64,000 bases of DNA from Sporolactobacillus inulinus (GCF_006539285.1 NZ_BJMS01000014.1:17798-81797); one strand, 5' to 3'. Counted from the stretch's first letter, positions 17,553 through 26,934 are shown. Program-made: numbers and translations. The notes: generated from the letters alone by a model not told the origin.

Positions 17553-18660
17553 GCTTACTCGCCCCTTGAATAATTGATTTAATGGTTGACATAATTGTTT
17601 CTTCCTGCCCATTTTTTAGTGTTCTTGGATCTATAGAAAGAATCCCTTGATCAATAAAATGATGTCTTACATAAATAGCAGGGTTGTGCTCAATTAAACG
17701 TTTATTGATTTGTTTCGCTGTTATTTTTGTGACTTTTGAGTGAACCTTAATTTGTGCCCGATAGATTTCTCTGCCGGCATCATCTTTTGTTACCGTACAA
17801 CTTAAACCGTCGATTCTGTCTAATACATTGCAAAGGTAGGTCATGCTCGCAATTTGCTCCTTGACATGATGATTCTTATTGCGATACTCACGCAGAGCAA
17901 TCGCTAATCCTGCCAAGTTTTCTTTACCTATTTTCATCGCTCGTCCAATACCTTTATACTGTTCTCGTGCAGCAATCATATATTGAGATTTACCAGCCAT
18001 GAATCCTGAAGTTGGTCCCTCAATTGCTTTCCCGCCACTGTAAAGCACAATATCAACACCTAAAGCAATGTATTTTCTTAAATCCTCTTCCGCAGCTGCA
18101 TCCATGATCAGCGGGAGACAATGTTTATGTGCCAGCGCCACCATTGTTTCCAACGACTGTCCCTGTTCTTGCAATACGTGATGAGATTTAACAAACATCA
18201 ATGCAGCCGTTCGCTCATTGATGGCTTCTTCAATATGTTCATACGCAACAACATTTGAGGCGCCAACCTCGATTACCTTTCCACCACCAAGTCGAATCAT
18301 TTGTACTTCGCTGCCACCATAATTTATAACATGACCTTTTTGAATGATAATCTCATTTTTTAACCCTTCTGTATTCGGAATTCGTTCGATGAGAGGTAAC
18401 TTTCCTTCTGTAATGATCGCAGCAACCGCGATGGCTATTCCTGCTGAGGCACTGCATGTCGGACAGCCATCTTCTGCACCTGTCTCCTCTGCGATTACTC
18501 TGCTAACAGCATTAATCATCTGTTCAATTTCAACAAAGTTTTGTGTACCATCTTTTACCGCTTCTGCAACAGTAGGACTCGCTGTTGAAACTCCTATAGC
18601 TGTCATTTTTCCACTCGCATTAATTACATGTTTTAAATTCAGTTTATCTAATAATTCCAT
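17545..18660 (-). CDS. dgaE: SelA-like PLP enzyme, DgaE-type D-glucosaminate-6-phosphate ammonia-lyase
   Basis: A 371-residue PLP enzyme of the SelA-related group. It has INASGKMTAIGVSTASPTV near the N-terminus, the cysteine-containing GCPTCSASAGIAIAVAA, and the PLP-lysine region LYSGGKAIEGPTSGF. DgaE eliminates ammonia from a 2-amino-2-deoxy sugar acid phosphate to give a 2-keto-3-deoxy compound. It overlaps dgaF and follows the DUF4310 gene by 9 bases. In Salmonella the enzyme pair is fed by a mannose-type PTS; here the PTS genes are absent and the DUF4310/4311/4312 set takes their place. Confidence 0.85.
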   Translation of the reverse strand: MELLDKLNLKHVINASGKMTAIGVSTASPTVAEAVKDGTQNFVEIEQMINAVSRVIAEETGAEDGCPTCSASAGIAIAVAAIITEGKLPLIERIPNTEGLKNEIIIQKGHVINYGGSEVQMIRLGGGKVIEVGASNVVAYEHIEEAINERTAALMFVKSHHVLQEQGQSLETMVALAHKHCLPLIMDAAAEEDLRKYIALGVDIVLYSGGKAIEGPTSGFMAGKSQYMIAAREQYKGIGRAMKIGKENLAGLAIALREYRNKNHHVKEQIASMTYLCNVLDRIDGLSCTVTKDDAGREIYRAQIKVHSKVTKITAKQINKRLIEHNPAIYVRHHFIDQGILSIDPRTLKNGQEETIMSTIKSIIQGASKHD

Positions 18661-18669
18661 GATGGCACC

Positions 18670-19383
18670 TCACTTGATTCCAATGGGGAAGAATATTCCA
18701 AGAACCATCGCTCCTAATATTGCACCTCCAGCTACTGGCTTCTTCCAAAAATAAAAAATGGCCGCACCAGTGATGGAACCAAATCCAATTGGAATAGAAG
18801 CAGAGCAAGCACTTAGTACGATGAGTGGGCCAAGAAATTTTCCAGACAGGTTCCCTGCACCCATCATCACATCCGCACCGAATGTTGAATTCGAACTACC
18901 AACCGTGAATTTTCTGATTCCAATAATAATATATCCCACAACAAGACCAAGAATTGATCCAGTAATCAAAGCAAGCGGGAAGTTTTCTAATGGCAGTTTA
19001 AAATTGACAGCTAACATTAATGCAGGAATGCCTACACCTAATCCAGTTAAAATTGATCCACCTAAATCCAATATACCAACGAGTGAGCCTTCCAAAATTC
19101 GTGCAAATAAAAAACTTGTGCCGAATGCTGCGGCAGCCCCAAATCCACCACCAGCGATTCCTGCCTGTAACAAAGCAATAACGGCTACTTCATTAAATGC
19201 ACCAACATGATAAACGTAGTACATATGCGTGCCGGCAAAGACTCCTGCAGAAATAAGACTCACAAAAATCGGAAACGACCAATCTGCAAACCAAAAACCT
19301 TTTTCAGCATTTTGTGACTCATTACTGGTAGAATCAATATGACTTTTCACTTCTTCACTATGTTTTTCATTCATTTCATCCAT
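18670..19383 (-). CDS. DUF4310 family membrane protein (EF_0833 type)
   Basis: A 237-residue protein with a hydrophilic N-terminus of about 28 residues and six or seven Gly/Ala-rich hydrophobic segments (GFWFADWSFPIFVSLISAG, AGIAGGGFGAAAAFGTSF, LVVGYIIIGIRKF). It matches what I recall of the EF_0833/AHA_3914 family (DUF4310). The start is coupled to the preceding DUF4311 gene by a one-base overlap. With DUF4311 it probably forms the membrane part of an uptake system whose mechanism is not established. Confidence 0.85.
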   Translation of the reverse strand: MDEMNEKHSEEVKSHIDSTSNESQNAEKGFWFADWSFPIFVSLISAGVFAGTHMYYVYHVGAFNEVAVIALLQAGIAGGGFGAAAAFGTSFLFARILEGSLVGILDLGGSILTGLGVGIPALMLAVNFKLPLENFPLALITGSILGLVVGYIIIGIRKFTVGSSNSTFGADVMMGAGNLSGKFLGPLIVLSACSASIPIGFGSITGAAIFYFWKKPVAGGAILGAMVLGIFFPIGIK

Positions 19384-20168
19384 TATTTACCACCCGCTCC
19401 CATCATTTGATGTAACCCTTGCAGCCAACCAGGAACACCTAATTTAAATTGTTGTAAGAGTGTTAGATCGAATCCTCTGAAAAAACCGCTGAGAACAAAA
19501 AGAATGATGACCGAAACAAAGAGTGTTGTCGTTAGTCGACCCCATCCATTTTCATCAACACCTTTGCCAATCAAAATACCCAAAACAACCCCCGGAACTG
19601 CGTTTCCCATGATTAGATGCGCCAACCCGCCAAAGATTGTTCCATACACCCCAGTTCGCTTTCCAGCATCGAGTGCAGCCAACCAGAAGAGCACAGGCAT
19701 AACCGGATTAATCAACAAATTGGCAGCTGGGACAAGTACCTTGATCGCAATAGCCTGAAGCGATTGCGGAATAGCAGCGGATGTAAGATTCAGAAAAGAA
19801 ACAACAATAATACCAACAACCATACCTGAGATAGCCATCTTTTTAGGATTATGTAAGGTTGTCTCAATCGGCTTTCCCTTTCTGCACCAAACAGCGGCTG
19901 CCCAGTTTGGGATAATCCGATGAGAGACATCCTGACTAAAGGTTCCTGCACCTACCGCTGAAGCCCATGCATTGAAAAAGAACCCTAGTCCAAAAGAAAA
20001 ATGACTTGCCGAATCACCTGCACAGGCATTGAGTTCGCCAAGAGTTCGGAAGGAACCCATTCCTTGTACAGTCGGTGCATGAAACATTCGAGCAGCTCCT
20101 GCACCAGCTGCGAACCCTACCAATCCACCAATAATGATTGATTCAATAAGGATTAACGTAAGTGTCAT
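19383..20168 (-). CDS. DUF4311 family membrane protein (EF_0832 type)
   Basis: A 261-residue, very hydrophobic protein with about seven membrane segments. It begins MTLTLILIESIIIGGLVGFA and contains ARMFHAPTVQGMGSFRTLGE, ACAGDSASHFSFGLGFFFN and PVMPVLFWLAALDAGKRTG. It matches the EF_0832/AHA_3913 family (DUF4311). Its ATG overlaps the DUF4312 stop by four bases (ATGA) and its stop touches the DUF4310 start, so the three are made together. It is a likely transporter core subunit; the substrate is unknown. Confidence 0.85.
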   Translation of the reverse strand: MTLTLILIESIIIGGLVGFAAGAGAARMFHAPTVQGMGSFRTLGELNACAGDSASHFSFGLGFFFNAWASAVGAGTFSQDVSHRIIPNWAAAVWCRKGKPIETTLHNPKKMAISGMVVGIIVVSFLNLTSAAIPQSLQAIAIKVLVPAANLLINPVMPVLFWLAALDAGKRTGVYGTIFGGLAHLIMGNAVPGVVLGILIGKGVDENGWGRLTTTLFVSVIILFVLSGFFRGFDLTLLQQFKLGVPGWLQGLHQMMGAGGK

Positions 20169-20518
20169 TGTTCTCCTCCAATTTTATTGACTATTTTCTT
20201 TAGATTCTTCTTCTGTTCATCCATTTTGAGAACAAATGGGATTTTACCGACCTCTAATAGAGATACGTTTACCTCTACTTCAAGTACTACATGGAAGATT
20301 GAACGTGTTCTTCGAAAAAAAAACAAAAGAAATCGTTCAGTAAACTGTTTCTCAGTCGCTTGAATAACAGTTACATCAAAAGGTTCAATGCGAAGAATCA
20401 TGCTGTCCGGGAACTTTTTCATTACTGTCTTTTGAATTTTATACAAGGCTTTATTTATTGCTGTTTGTTTTGAATCACCTTTCCCTTCAACACGAATGTT
20501 TGAACGAAACATATTCAT
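20165..20518 (-). CDS. DUF4312 family protein (EF_0831 type)
   Basis: A 117-residue soluble protein. It opens MNMFRSNIRVEGKGDSKQ, continues with KALYKIQKTVMKKFPDSMILRIEP around residues 25-48, then RFLLFFFRRTRSIFHVVLEVEVNVSLLEVGKIPF. It matches the EF_0831/AHA_3912 family. It sits between the SFCGS protein (3-base gap) and the DUF4311 membrane protein (4-base overlap) and is therefore probably a cytoplasmic component of the same complex. Confidence 0.8.
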   Translation of the reverse strand: MNMFRSNIRVEGKGDSKQTAINKALYKIQKTVMKKFPDSMILRIEPFDVTVIQATEKQFTERFLLFFFRRTRSIFHVVLEVEVNVSLLEVGKIPFVLKMDEQKKNLKKIVNKIGGEQ

Positions 20519-20521
20519 CTC

Positions 20522-20887
20522 TCATTCCTCCTTAATCGTTTTATAGGCAAGTGTAATACGCTTTCCTAGTTCCTCAACGTCATTAAAACCAAATCCCAAT
20601 GCTTTTTTCCCTTGCTTTACAGCGGTTTCTCCTTCCTCAATTGAGAGCATGCCGTATTGCGCCGGATACCCATACTTGTTTTGAGCAGTAATCGCACCAG
20701 CACCACCACTTCCACAAAATGAGATCCCCAAATCAGCTTTATTTTTGTACATAATGTCCCCAAGACGCATATCTGCTCCTACTCCTGGAATCAGGATTGC
20801 AGTTCCTCCTGCCTTTTGCACACCTTTTGCTACATTTTGACCTTTGCCGAGCCGATCACCAATTACAACAACAATCTTTTCTGCCAT
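20522..20887 (-). CDS. Glycine-rich SFCGS family protein (EF_0830 type)
   Basis: A 121-residue protein named for its motif: LGISFCGSGGAGAITAQNKYG (written here in parts, LGISFCGSGG then AGAITAQNKYG). The N-terminus EKIVVVIGDRLGKGQNVAKG looks like a Rossmann or EIIB-like beta-alpha start. It matches the EF_0830/AHA_3911 family. The ATG at 20887, one base after the PRD gene stop, has AAAGGA 10 bases upstream. The conserved cysteine in a Gly-rich loop resembles the phospho-acceptor site of PTS EIIB proteins, but that role is only an inference. Confidence 0.82.
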   Translation of the reverse strand: MAEKIVVVIGDRLGKGQNVAKGVQKAGGTAILIPGVGADMRLGDIMYKNKADLGISFCGSGGAGAITAQNKYGYPAQYGMLSIEEGETAVKQGKKALGFGFNDVEELGKRITLAYKTIKEE

Positions 20888-20888
20888 T

Positions 20889-21248
20889 TTATACATTTCC
20901 TTTCGATTGTTCCGTTTCAACATTTTCAAAATGGATCGATAACAAATACTTTTCGTCATCATTTAAGCCATTGATTAAATGACAAATACTAGCTGCCAAT
21001 TCCAAATTATGTTCAGATATTTCGGAAAAAAGATCTTTGTTTTCAACAACTATTGCATTCTTGCTTATACTCCTTTGAATCATGCCGGATACATGTGAAG
21101 CAATACCCAGTAATTGAGTCTGGTTTAAAATAATAGATCTTGCTTGCAAACAACGTTTAATTTCATTAATAATTCGATCAAAAAGAATAGTGTCACCACT
21201 TCGTTTAGAAAATTCATAATACCTAACTTTCCAATCATTTTCGGTCAT
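20889..21248 (-). CDS. Stand-alone PRD domain protein (EF_0829 type)
   Basis: A 119-residue protein consisting of a single PTS regulation domain. The PRD histidine contexts are visible: LGIASHVSGMIQRS and LLSIHFENVE. It matches the EF_0829/AHA_3910 family. It has no DNA- or RNA-binding part, so it may sense or relay phosphorylation to the BglG-type regulator encoded first in the operon. It overlaps the amidohydrolase stop by four bases (ATGA). Confidence 0.82.
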   Translation of the reverse strand: MTENDWKVRYYEFSKRSGDTILFDRIINEIKRCLQARSIILNQTQLLGIASHVSGMIQRSISKNAIVVENKDLFSEISEHNLELAASICHLINGLNDDEKYLLSIHFENVETEQSKGNV

Positions 21249-22375
21249 AATTGATACACCGCCCGTCCAGATCGTATCGTCATGAATGGTGTGATGACCT
21301 GGTGACAGAGAAGTTCATTACCATTTGAATCAAAAAATGATGTTGGATTTTGTTTAACATCAAATAACGTGACATCCGCACGTGTACCATATTGAAAAGT
21401 GCCTTGTTCTTTTAAATTGAGTGCTTTTCTTGATCTCGAAGTTACAGACTGAACAACGAATGGCAATGAAAAGCCTAACTCTAACAGCTTTGACATTGTT
21501 GTCATTAAGCTACCTACAGGTTTTTGAATATTTTTATCATAAGCATCCGTACTACTTGTAAAGTTGTAACAGTATTGTTTCTTAAAATAGCGCATCGTTT
21601 GATAATTAAAACTGTCCGATCCATGACCGATGTCGAAAAGCACACCACGTTTCAAGGCTTCCAGCGCTTCGGGAATCAACAAATGATGCTCATTTAATAT
21701 TCCATGCTCCTTTCCGTGAAAAGCATGAGTGACAATGTCTCCCTTTTTGAGTAATGGGAAAATATCCGGTAAGTACGGAGGAGGATTTCCGATATGTACC
21801 ATAATGGGTACGCCAAGTTTATCAGCCAATTTTCTAGCATGCACAAGTGGCTTAACATCTTGGTCTTTTGTAACTGATCGGCTCATTCGTGCTTTGATTC
21901 CCACAAGTGATTTTTCGTTCATGAAAATTTCTTGCGCTTCTTCAATATTCATCAGATCTTCAGGATCTGCCAGTTCACTTAGATTTCTAGTTAAGCCCTT
22001 CTTAGCAATATTTAAGAAAGCCAAAACCTCGGTCTTATGGTTACGAATGACATGATCACGAAAAGCATCGAACACATCAAATCCGGAACTACCGGCATCG
22101 ACAATGGTTGTAACTCCTTGAGTAATACCAACACGATCTGCATCAATGCTGATTTTCGCATGCTCATTGAAAACATGAACATGAAGATCAATAAATCCTG
22201 GCGACACATAATGATTTTCTGCATTAATGACTGTTGTCGTAGAGGTATCAAGCTGATGAGCGGGAACAAAAACGCCATTGCGTATTCCAATATCTTTTTT
22301 TACAATTCCCAATTCCGGTTTATCCGGATCAATTACTTGTCCACCGATGATTATGACATCATTAGTCGTTAACAT
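21245..22375 (-). CDS. Amidohydrolase/deacetylase family metallohydrolase (EF_0837 type)
   Basis: A 376-residue dihydroorotase-like amidohydrolase. It has the HxH metal pair in GFIDLHVHVFNEHA, a GITQGVTTIVDAG stretch, a metal lysine candidate in SLVGIKARMSRS, histidines in VPIMVHIGNPPP and DIVTHAFHGKEHG, and the late FTSSTDAY aspartate. It matches the EF_0837/AHA_3915 family. It may deacylate or ring-open the imported compound before the DgaE/DgaF steps. AAGG precedes the ATG, and it starts 13 bases after the regulator gene. Confidence 0.85.
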   Translation of the reverse strand: MLTTNDVIIIGGQVIDPDKPELGIVKKDIGIRNGVFVPAHQLDTSTTTVINAENHYVSPGFIDLHVHVFNEHAKISIDADRVGITQGVTTIVDAGSSGFDVFDAFRDHVIRNHKTEVLAFLNIAKKGLTRNLSELADPEDLMNIEEAQEIFMNEKSLVGIKARMSRSVTKDQDVKPLVHARKLADKLGVPIMVHIGNPPPYLPDIFPLLKKGDIVTHAFHGKEHGILNEHHLLIPEALEALKRGVLFDIGHGSDSFNYQTMRYFKKQYCYNFTSSTDAYDKNIQKPVGSLMTTMSKLLELGFSLPFVVQSVTSRSRKALNLKEQGTFQYGTRADVTLFDVKQNPTSFFDSNGNELLCHQVITPFMTIRSGRAVYQL

Positions 22376-22388
22376 AATAGTACCTTCT

Positions 22389-24221
22389 TTATTTACAAAA
22401 ATATTGAAGCAAAGCCAAAAATTCAGACTCTTGAAGAAATAATTGATTCTTTTCCAGTACCTTTTTCAATTTGATTATCAATTCGTCACTTATCTCAGGA
22501 TCGATTTCAGTTCCAACTAAATCATATTGTTTGTTATAAAAATAGCGATTTACCATGAGCAGAATATGGAGAAACAACCCTTTTTGTCGCGTCTTGTGCA
22601 GCTGAACTGATAATTCCTCAACTATTTGATCGTACACCTCAAAACCTTTTAGTATGATTTCCTCTGTCATTGCTTCACCTGATCTCGGAATAGTGACGAT
22701 ATCATCTGGAACAGATAACGCACGATCAGCCGGTATCTCGTCTAAAATTTGATCAACTTTTTCCTGAATCATTTGATAATCAATGTCCTGAGGCAATGTG
22801 GAAATTACAATAACCTGTTTTGATGTCTCAATCGGAAAGATGCTAATGATCAGGTCAATATTATATTCCCTGCACATACGCTCAACATCCATGATGGAAC
22901 AGTAAGCAACCATTTGAACATTGGTAATATGTGTTTCAAGCCGATGTTTAATCAGACGCGCAACACCTCTACCTGTTGAGCAAACATAAAGGGCACGGAC
23001 TTTTTTTGCCACTGTTTTCATTTCTTCGTAGGAAACAATGAAATGCAGCACAATGAGCGAAACAAAAGATTCTTGAACAATCTGCTCATTCGAGATAAAT
23101 TTTTCACAAGCTTGATAGACATGTTGAAAAAGGAGCGGATGCTGCTGTTTTATTTCTAGATTCATAGGATTAAAATCATTGCTTGATAATTGATTCTTGC
23201 CCATGCGAAGTGACAAATGCGCAAAAAGATTATCGTGAAGTTTAGAGTCATTTGCAAACGGTAAATTTTCTTTTTCAGATACAAATTGAATGATCTGTTC
23301 CGTTAATTCAAAAGGATCAATGATTATATTATTAAAGTTCAATTTACCAAAACAGTACGTGTATTCATTTTCTAGTAATGGGAATGATAAATCATGGTAT
23401 ACATTTTCGACTATATCCACTATTTTGAGATCATAACCACCATCCAGTTTGGTACGATCAAGAAGCTGATAACCGCCCATTGTATAACCAAGTTGCATCC
23501 TCTTTAGCGAAATCGTCATTCGAAGGATCAAGGTAAGAATATCTGTTTTATTTTTTGATTCAAAAACACCCTCATCAAAATAGTGAGATACTCTTTTCTC
23601 TACAATTTTATAGATTGCATGAATTTGCTGATCAAGCATGTGGTAAAAGTGATAACTATCTCCATTACCCATAATTCCTTCCGTTAGTCGATAAACCTCA
23701 TAATTATTCATGCTTTCCATAATTAAATGCTCCAGCATTCGGCGAACACGAATTTCTTCACCAACTAATGAATATCCTTGTCTCTTAATTCTTAGTAACT
23801 CAACCCCCCATCGTCTTGCAGAATCAGATACCTTCCTAATATCGTTCAATATTGTGTTTCGACTGACCGTAAATTCATTGGCAATATTTTCTGCTGTAAT
23901 TGCACGATTGCTGAACCCCAAGAAAACAAGGCTTCGATTTACTCTTGTTTCCTGATTGGAGTATAATTGTGTGTGCTCCAATTTAAATAATTCATTTCTC
24001 AATTCAAGTAATTTTTTGGGTTCACATTCAATCCAATATCCTTTTCTCGGTTGAACAATCAGTTGTACCCCATGCTCATTGAACCAATTTTTAATCTTTT
24101 TAAGATCATATTTAATAGTTCGGAGACTTACCTGATATTCATTTGCCAAGATTTTTGCATTAATGACAGTCGATGAATTAAGTATCTGATTCAAAATTTG
24201 AAGTCCTCTAACACCTAACAT
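22389..24221 (-). CDS. BglG-family PRD transcriptional regulator
   Basis: A 610-residue multidomain regulator of the LicR/MtlR type. Two N-terminal winged-helix domains (about residues 5-60 and 95-160) are followed by two PRD domains (190-300 and 305-405, with FAHLSLRMGKN, QQHPLLF and VLHFIVSYEE). An EIIB-like domain carries CSTGRGVARLIKHR with Cys near residue 414. The C-terminal 100 residues (HILLMVNRYFYN) look like a further PRD-like module instead of a clear EIIA. The ATG at 24221 has GGGAG 7 bases upstream; the ATG at 24254 has none. It heads the operon and should control it by PTS-dependent phosphorylation. Confidence 0.87.
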   Translation of the reverse strand: MLGVRGLQILNQILNSSTVINAKILANEYQVSLRTIKYDLKKIKNWFNEHGVQLIVQPRKGYWIECEPKKLLELRNELFKLEHTQLYSNQETRVNRSLVFLGFSNRAITAENIANEFTVSRNTILNDIRKVSDSARRWGVELLRIKRQGYSLVGEEIRVRRMLEHLIMESMNNYEVYRLTEGIMGNGDSYHFYHMLDQQIHAIYKIVEKRVSHYFDEGVFESKNKTDILTLILRMTISLKRMQLGYTMGGYQLLDRTKLDGGYDLKIVDIVENVYHDLSFPLLENEYTYCFGKLNFNNIIIDPFELTEQIIQFVSEKENLPFANDSKLHDNLFAHLSLRMGKNQLSSNDFNPMNLEIKQQHPLLFQHVYQACEKFISNEQIVQESFVSLIVLHFIVSYEEMKTVAKKVRALYVCSTGRGVARLIKHRLETHITNVQMVAYCSIMDVERMCREYNIDLIISIFPIETSKQVIVISTLPQDIDYQMIQEKVDQILDEIPADRALSVPDDIVTIPRSGEAMTEEIILKGFEVYDQIVEELSVQLHKTRQKGLFLHILLMVNRYFYNKQYDLVGTEIDPEISDELIIKLKKVLEKNQLFLQESEFLALLQYFCK

Positions 24222-24615
24222 CTGCCCACTCCCATGGTTTATCCTGAACTTCATAAATAGTATAAGAAATCAGTTATTTTAAGAAAAGACAAAGTTCTTG
24301 CACATGACTAGTGCAACTCAAGCCTATGTATGTTAGATTTTATCACATCATCAAATAAAACATATATTAAAATAGTTCGCATATTTCTCGATTTCCGACC
24401 AATTATCGAACATATTTATACAAACAGATATATTTTTTTGCATTTTATCGGTGCAAAACGAAATCAATAGTGCTTAATCATGTGATAAAATCAGTGTTTA
24501 TGAATCTAATAATAAATTTTATACCGACAAAGGAATCGAAACTAAAGAGATATTTCTGAGCATGGCCAAGTTATGTGTGTCCAATCTTTTTCCTTTCCGT
24601 CTTGTTGCAACATAT
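24222..24615. other. AT-rich gene-free region upstream of the BglG-type operon
   Basis: About 400 bases of AT-rich sequence with no coding frame. On the minus strand a TATACT about 6 bases before the frame's first ATG is a possible -10 element. The short inverted pair TGCAC/GTGCA near 24300 could be an operator half-site. I cannot support a riboswitch or RNA gene. Confidence 0.4.
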
Positions 24616-24653
24616 TTTAAAAAACCTCAGCACCAATTAGAGGCTGAGGTTTT
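24616..24653 (-). terminator. Terminator of the SDR/permease/kinase operon
   Basis: Stem AACCTCAGC/GCTGAGGTT with an 11-base loop, followed on the minus strand by TTTTTT, about 50 bases after the SDR stop. The plus strand also has a short T run. Confidence 0.85.
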
Positions 24654-24700
24654 CCTTCTTTCGAATCACATTATTTGTTATTAATAATATGGACTATTTC

Positions 24701-25465
24701 TTAGAGAGCACTTAGATTCTCCGGAATGGTTTGTCCCCCATCAACAACAAGTGTTTGTCCAGTAATATAATCTGCCTCTTCAGAAGCAAGAAAAAGGACA
24801 GCATGAGCTATATCGGCAGGCGTTCCCAGTCTTTTTAATGGAATTGAACTGGCCATTTGGGATAAATAATCTTCACCCAACTCGGCCAAGCCCTCTGTCA
24901 TGATATTTCCCGGTAAAACAGCATTAATGGTAATGTTGTTGGAAGCGAGTTCCAAAGCTGCACTTCTCATAAACCCTAACTGTGCTGCTTTGCTGGCGCC
25001 ATAATGAGAAAAGCCTTTATATCCAGTAATTGCCCCGGTTATCGATGAGGTGATGACCACTCTGCCATGAGGAGATTCTCTCAAATAAGGGAGACAATAT
25101 TTCACAAGAGAAAAGGTACCGCGAACATTGGTATCCATGACCTCAGACCATTCTTGATCACTAATCTCCTCCAATAGTGTTGTTGGAAAAACGCCTGCAT
25201 TTGGACATACAATATCTATTTTTCCATAATAGTCGGCAACAGCACCAGCAGCTTTCTTTATAGAGTAACTATCACTCACATCTCCAGAGAAAAATTTTGC
25301 ACTACCACCATTTTTCGTTAGTTTATCAATAGTCGCTGGCACACTATGTCGGGAAATAATCGCAACATTTGCTCCATGTGCTGCGAACGCTTCGGCAATT
25401 CCCAAACCAATTCCTTTTGTCGCACCTGTAATCAAAACGGTTTTCTTATTGAATGAATAAGACAT
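24701..25465 (-). CDS. Short-chain dehydrogenase/reductase
   Basis: A 254-residue classical SDR. It has the cofactor motif TGATKGIGLGIA near residue 14, NAGVFP, the catalytic Ser in VITSSITGAITG and the YxxxK in HYGASKAA, and ends with the FabG-like ITGQTLVVDGGQTIP. It is the last gene of a four-gene operon with a class III PLP enzyme, a kinase and a permease. It may reduce or oxidise the carbonyl product of that pathway; the substrate is unknown. AGGGG lies 10 bases upstream of the ATG. Confidence 0.87.
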   Translation of the reverse strand: MSYSFNKKTVLITGATKGIGLGIAEAFAAHGANVAIISRHSVPATIDKLTKNGGSAKFFSGDVSDSYSIKKAAGAVADYYGKIDIVCPNAGVFPTTLLEEISDQEWSEVMDTNVRGTFSLVKYCLPYLRESPHGRVVITSSITGAITGYKGFSHYGASKAAQLGFMRSAALELASNNITINAVLPGNIMTEGLAELGEDYLSQMASSIPLKRLGTPADIAHAVLFLASEEADYITGQTLVVDGGQTIPENLSAL

Positions 25466-25503
25466 TATGGTGCCCCTTTCAATCCTAGTTAGAAATACAT
25501 CGG

Positions 25504-26934
25504 TTATTGATGCAACTCGGGAGGCAATTGACGAAATCCCTTCGTTTTAACTGCTAAAAAGACTACTCCTAGTATCAACCATATTGTACCGATCAAAAGC
25601 GCCATGCGATCCATGCTTACCCAAACATAGGCGATTACCGCAAACCCTAAAAGCGGCAGAATTAGGTAGCGTAAATGTTGCCATCCTTTGGGTTTTATTA
25701 AATGCTCATCATTTTCTTTCAACGAAGAACCTTTTTTCTTGATATAGTACAACCAAATTACAGATAGATTCAATGCAGCAAATCCGAATAAAGCACCATA
25801 ATTGACTAAATTTGATAATGCAGTGATGTTGGCACTGATGCCTAAAACAAATTCAATCGTAACAATGATAATAATATTCCAGTGAGGGGTCTTCCACTTT
25901 TTATTAATACTGGCGAATATTTTCTTAGGGATCAAGGAGTCTCGTCCCATACCATACAACAATCGTGCCCCCGCCGCTGTGGCCACCAAATTAAATACTG
26001 CCATTTCTGTTAAAAAGCAGGCGGTGTAAATCGTTGTGATCAGTTGTCCGCCAGTCATCTGTGTGACTTGAAACAGCGTTGTTGCCACCCATGTTTCATT
26101 ATTAATATGGGTTGCCCAGTCTGGAATAACAAGCATTCCGACGTACCCCGTAGCGACCATCGTAATTGTTCCAATACCCACACACCAGTAAATAGCTCTG
26201 GGGATATCTCTTTTAGGATGTTTTGTTTCCTCGGCTAGTGTTGTTATGGCATCAAATCCAAGAAAACTAAAAACGGCCAGTGAGGTAGCCGTTGCTAAAG
26301 CTGAAAAATTAGTAAATTGGAGCGGCTCAACGCTTAAAATTGAACCTGTTCCAACTCCGTTTGATTGAACGGCATGCGCCCACACAAGAATGGTCATCCA
26401 CACAATAAATTCCCCAGCAACGAGTAGCCACAGACCTAATTTTGATAATAATTCGATACCGAACAGATTCATCAGCCCTATTCCCAAAGTAAAGATTGCA
26501 AGCAGTGACCAATAAGGCATAGATGGAAAATATTGTTGTGCAAAATAAGCTGCACTGGCCGAGGTGACGGTTGGTATCAAAACATAGTCCAAGGTTAATA
26601 CCCATCCACTAACAAAACCGAGATGAACATTACATCCCCTGCCAACATAGTTATATACGGATCCTGCAAGGGGAAAATTCTTAACCATTGTTGAATAACT
26701 GATTCCGGTCAACAACATTGCAATACCCGCAAGCAGATAGGGCAAGGCAACCGTTCCGCCAGAGATGCTGAGAAGCGAACCAAAGATAATAGCTGGGGCA
26801 ATCGGCACCATATAGTTTAATCCAAAGGCTGTTAGCTGCCAAACATTCATCGTTCGATCAAGTTCTTGTTTATAACCATATTTCGAAAGTTCAGTCGATT
26901 CTAAACGTACAACTTCACTGTACTCTTTTGCCAT
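25504..26934 (-). CDS. APC family amino acid/amine permease
   Basis: A 476-residue transporter with about twelve membrane segments. It has the APC substrate-binding glycine region in PAIIFGSLLSISGGTVALPY, then FSFLGFDAITTLAEETKHPKRDIPRAIYW (residues about 220-250), a strong APC mark, and GARLLYGMGRDSLIPK. The closest functional types are ethanolamine, putrescine and GABA permeases of the same branch. As part of the kinase/PLP-enzyme operon it probably brings in the amino compound that the kinase then acts on. GAGGG precedes the ATG. Confidence 0.87.
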   Translation of the reverse strand: MAKEYSEVVRLESTELSKYGYKQELDRTMNVWQLTAFGLNYMVPIAPAIIFGSLLSISGGTVALPYLLAGIAMLLTGISYSTMVKNFPLAGSVYNYVGRGCNVHLGFVSGWVLTLDYVLIPTVTSASAAYFAQQYFPSMPYWSLLAIFTLGIGLMNLFGIELLSKLGLWLLVAGEFIVWMTILVWAHAVQSNGVGTGSILSVEPLQFTNFSALATATSLAVFSFLGFDAITTLAEETKHPKRDIPRAIYWCVGIGTITMVATGYVGMLVIPDWATHINNETWVATTLFQVTQMTGGQLITTIYTACFLTEMAVFNLVATAAGARLLYGMGRDSLIPKKIFASINKKWKTPHWNIIIIVTIEFVLGISANITALSNLVNYGALFGFAALNLSVIWLYYIKKKGSSLKENDEHLIKPKGWQHLRYLILPLLGFAVIAYVWVSMDRMALLIGTIWLILGVVFLAVKTKGFRQLPPELHQ

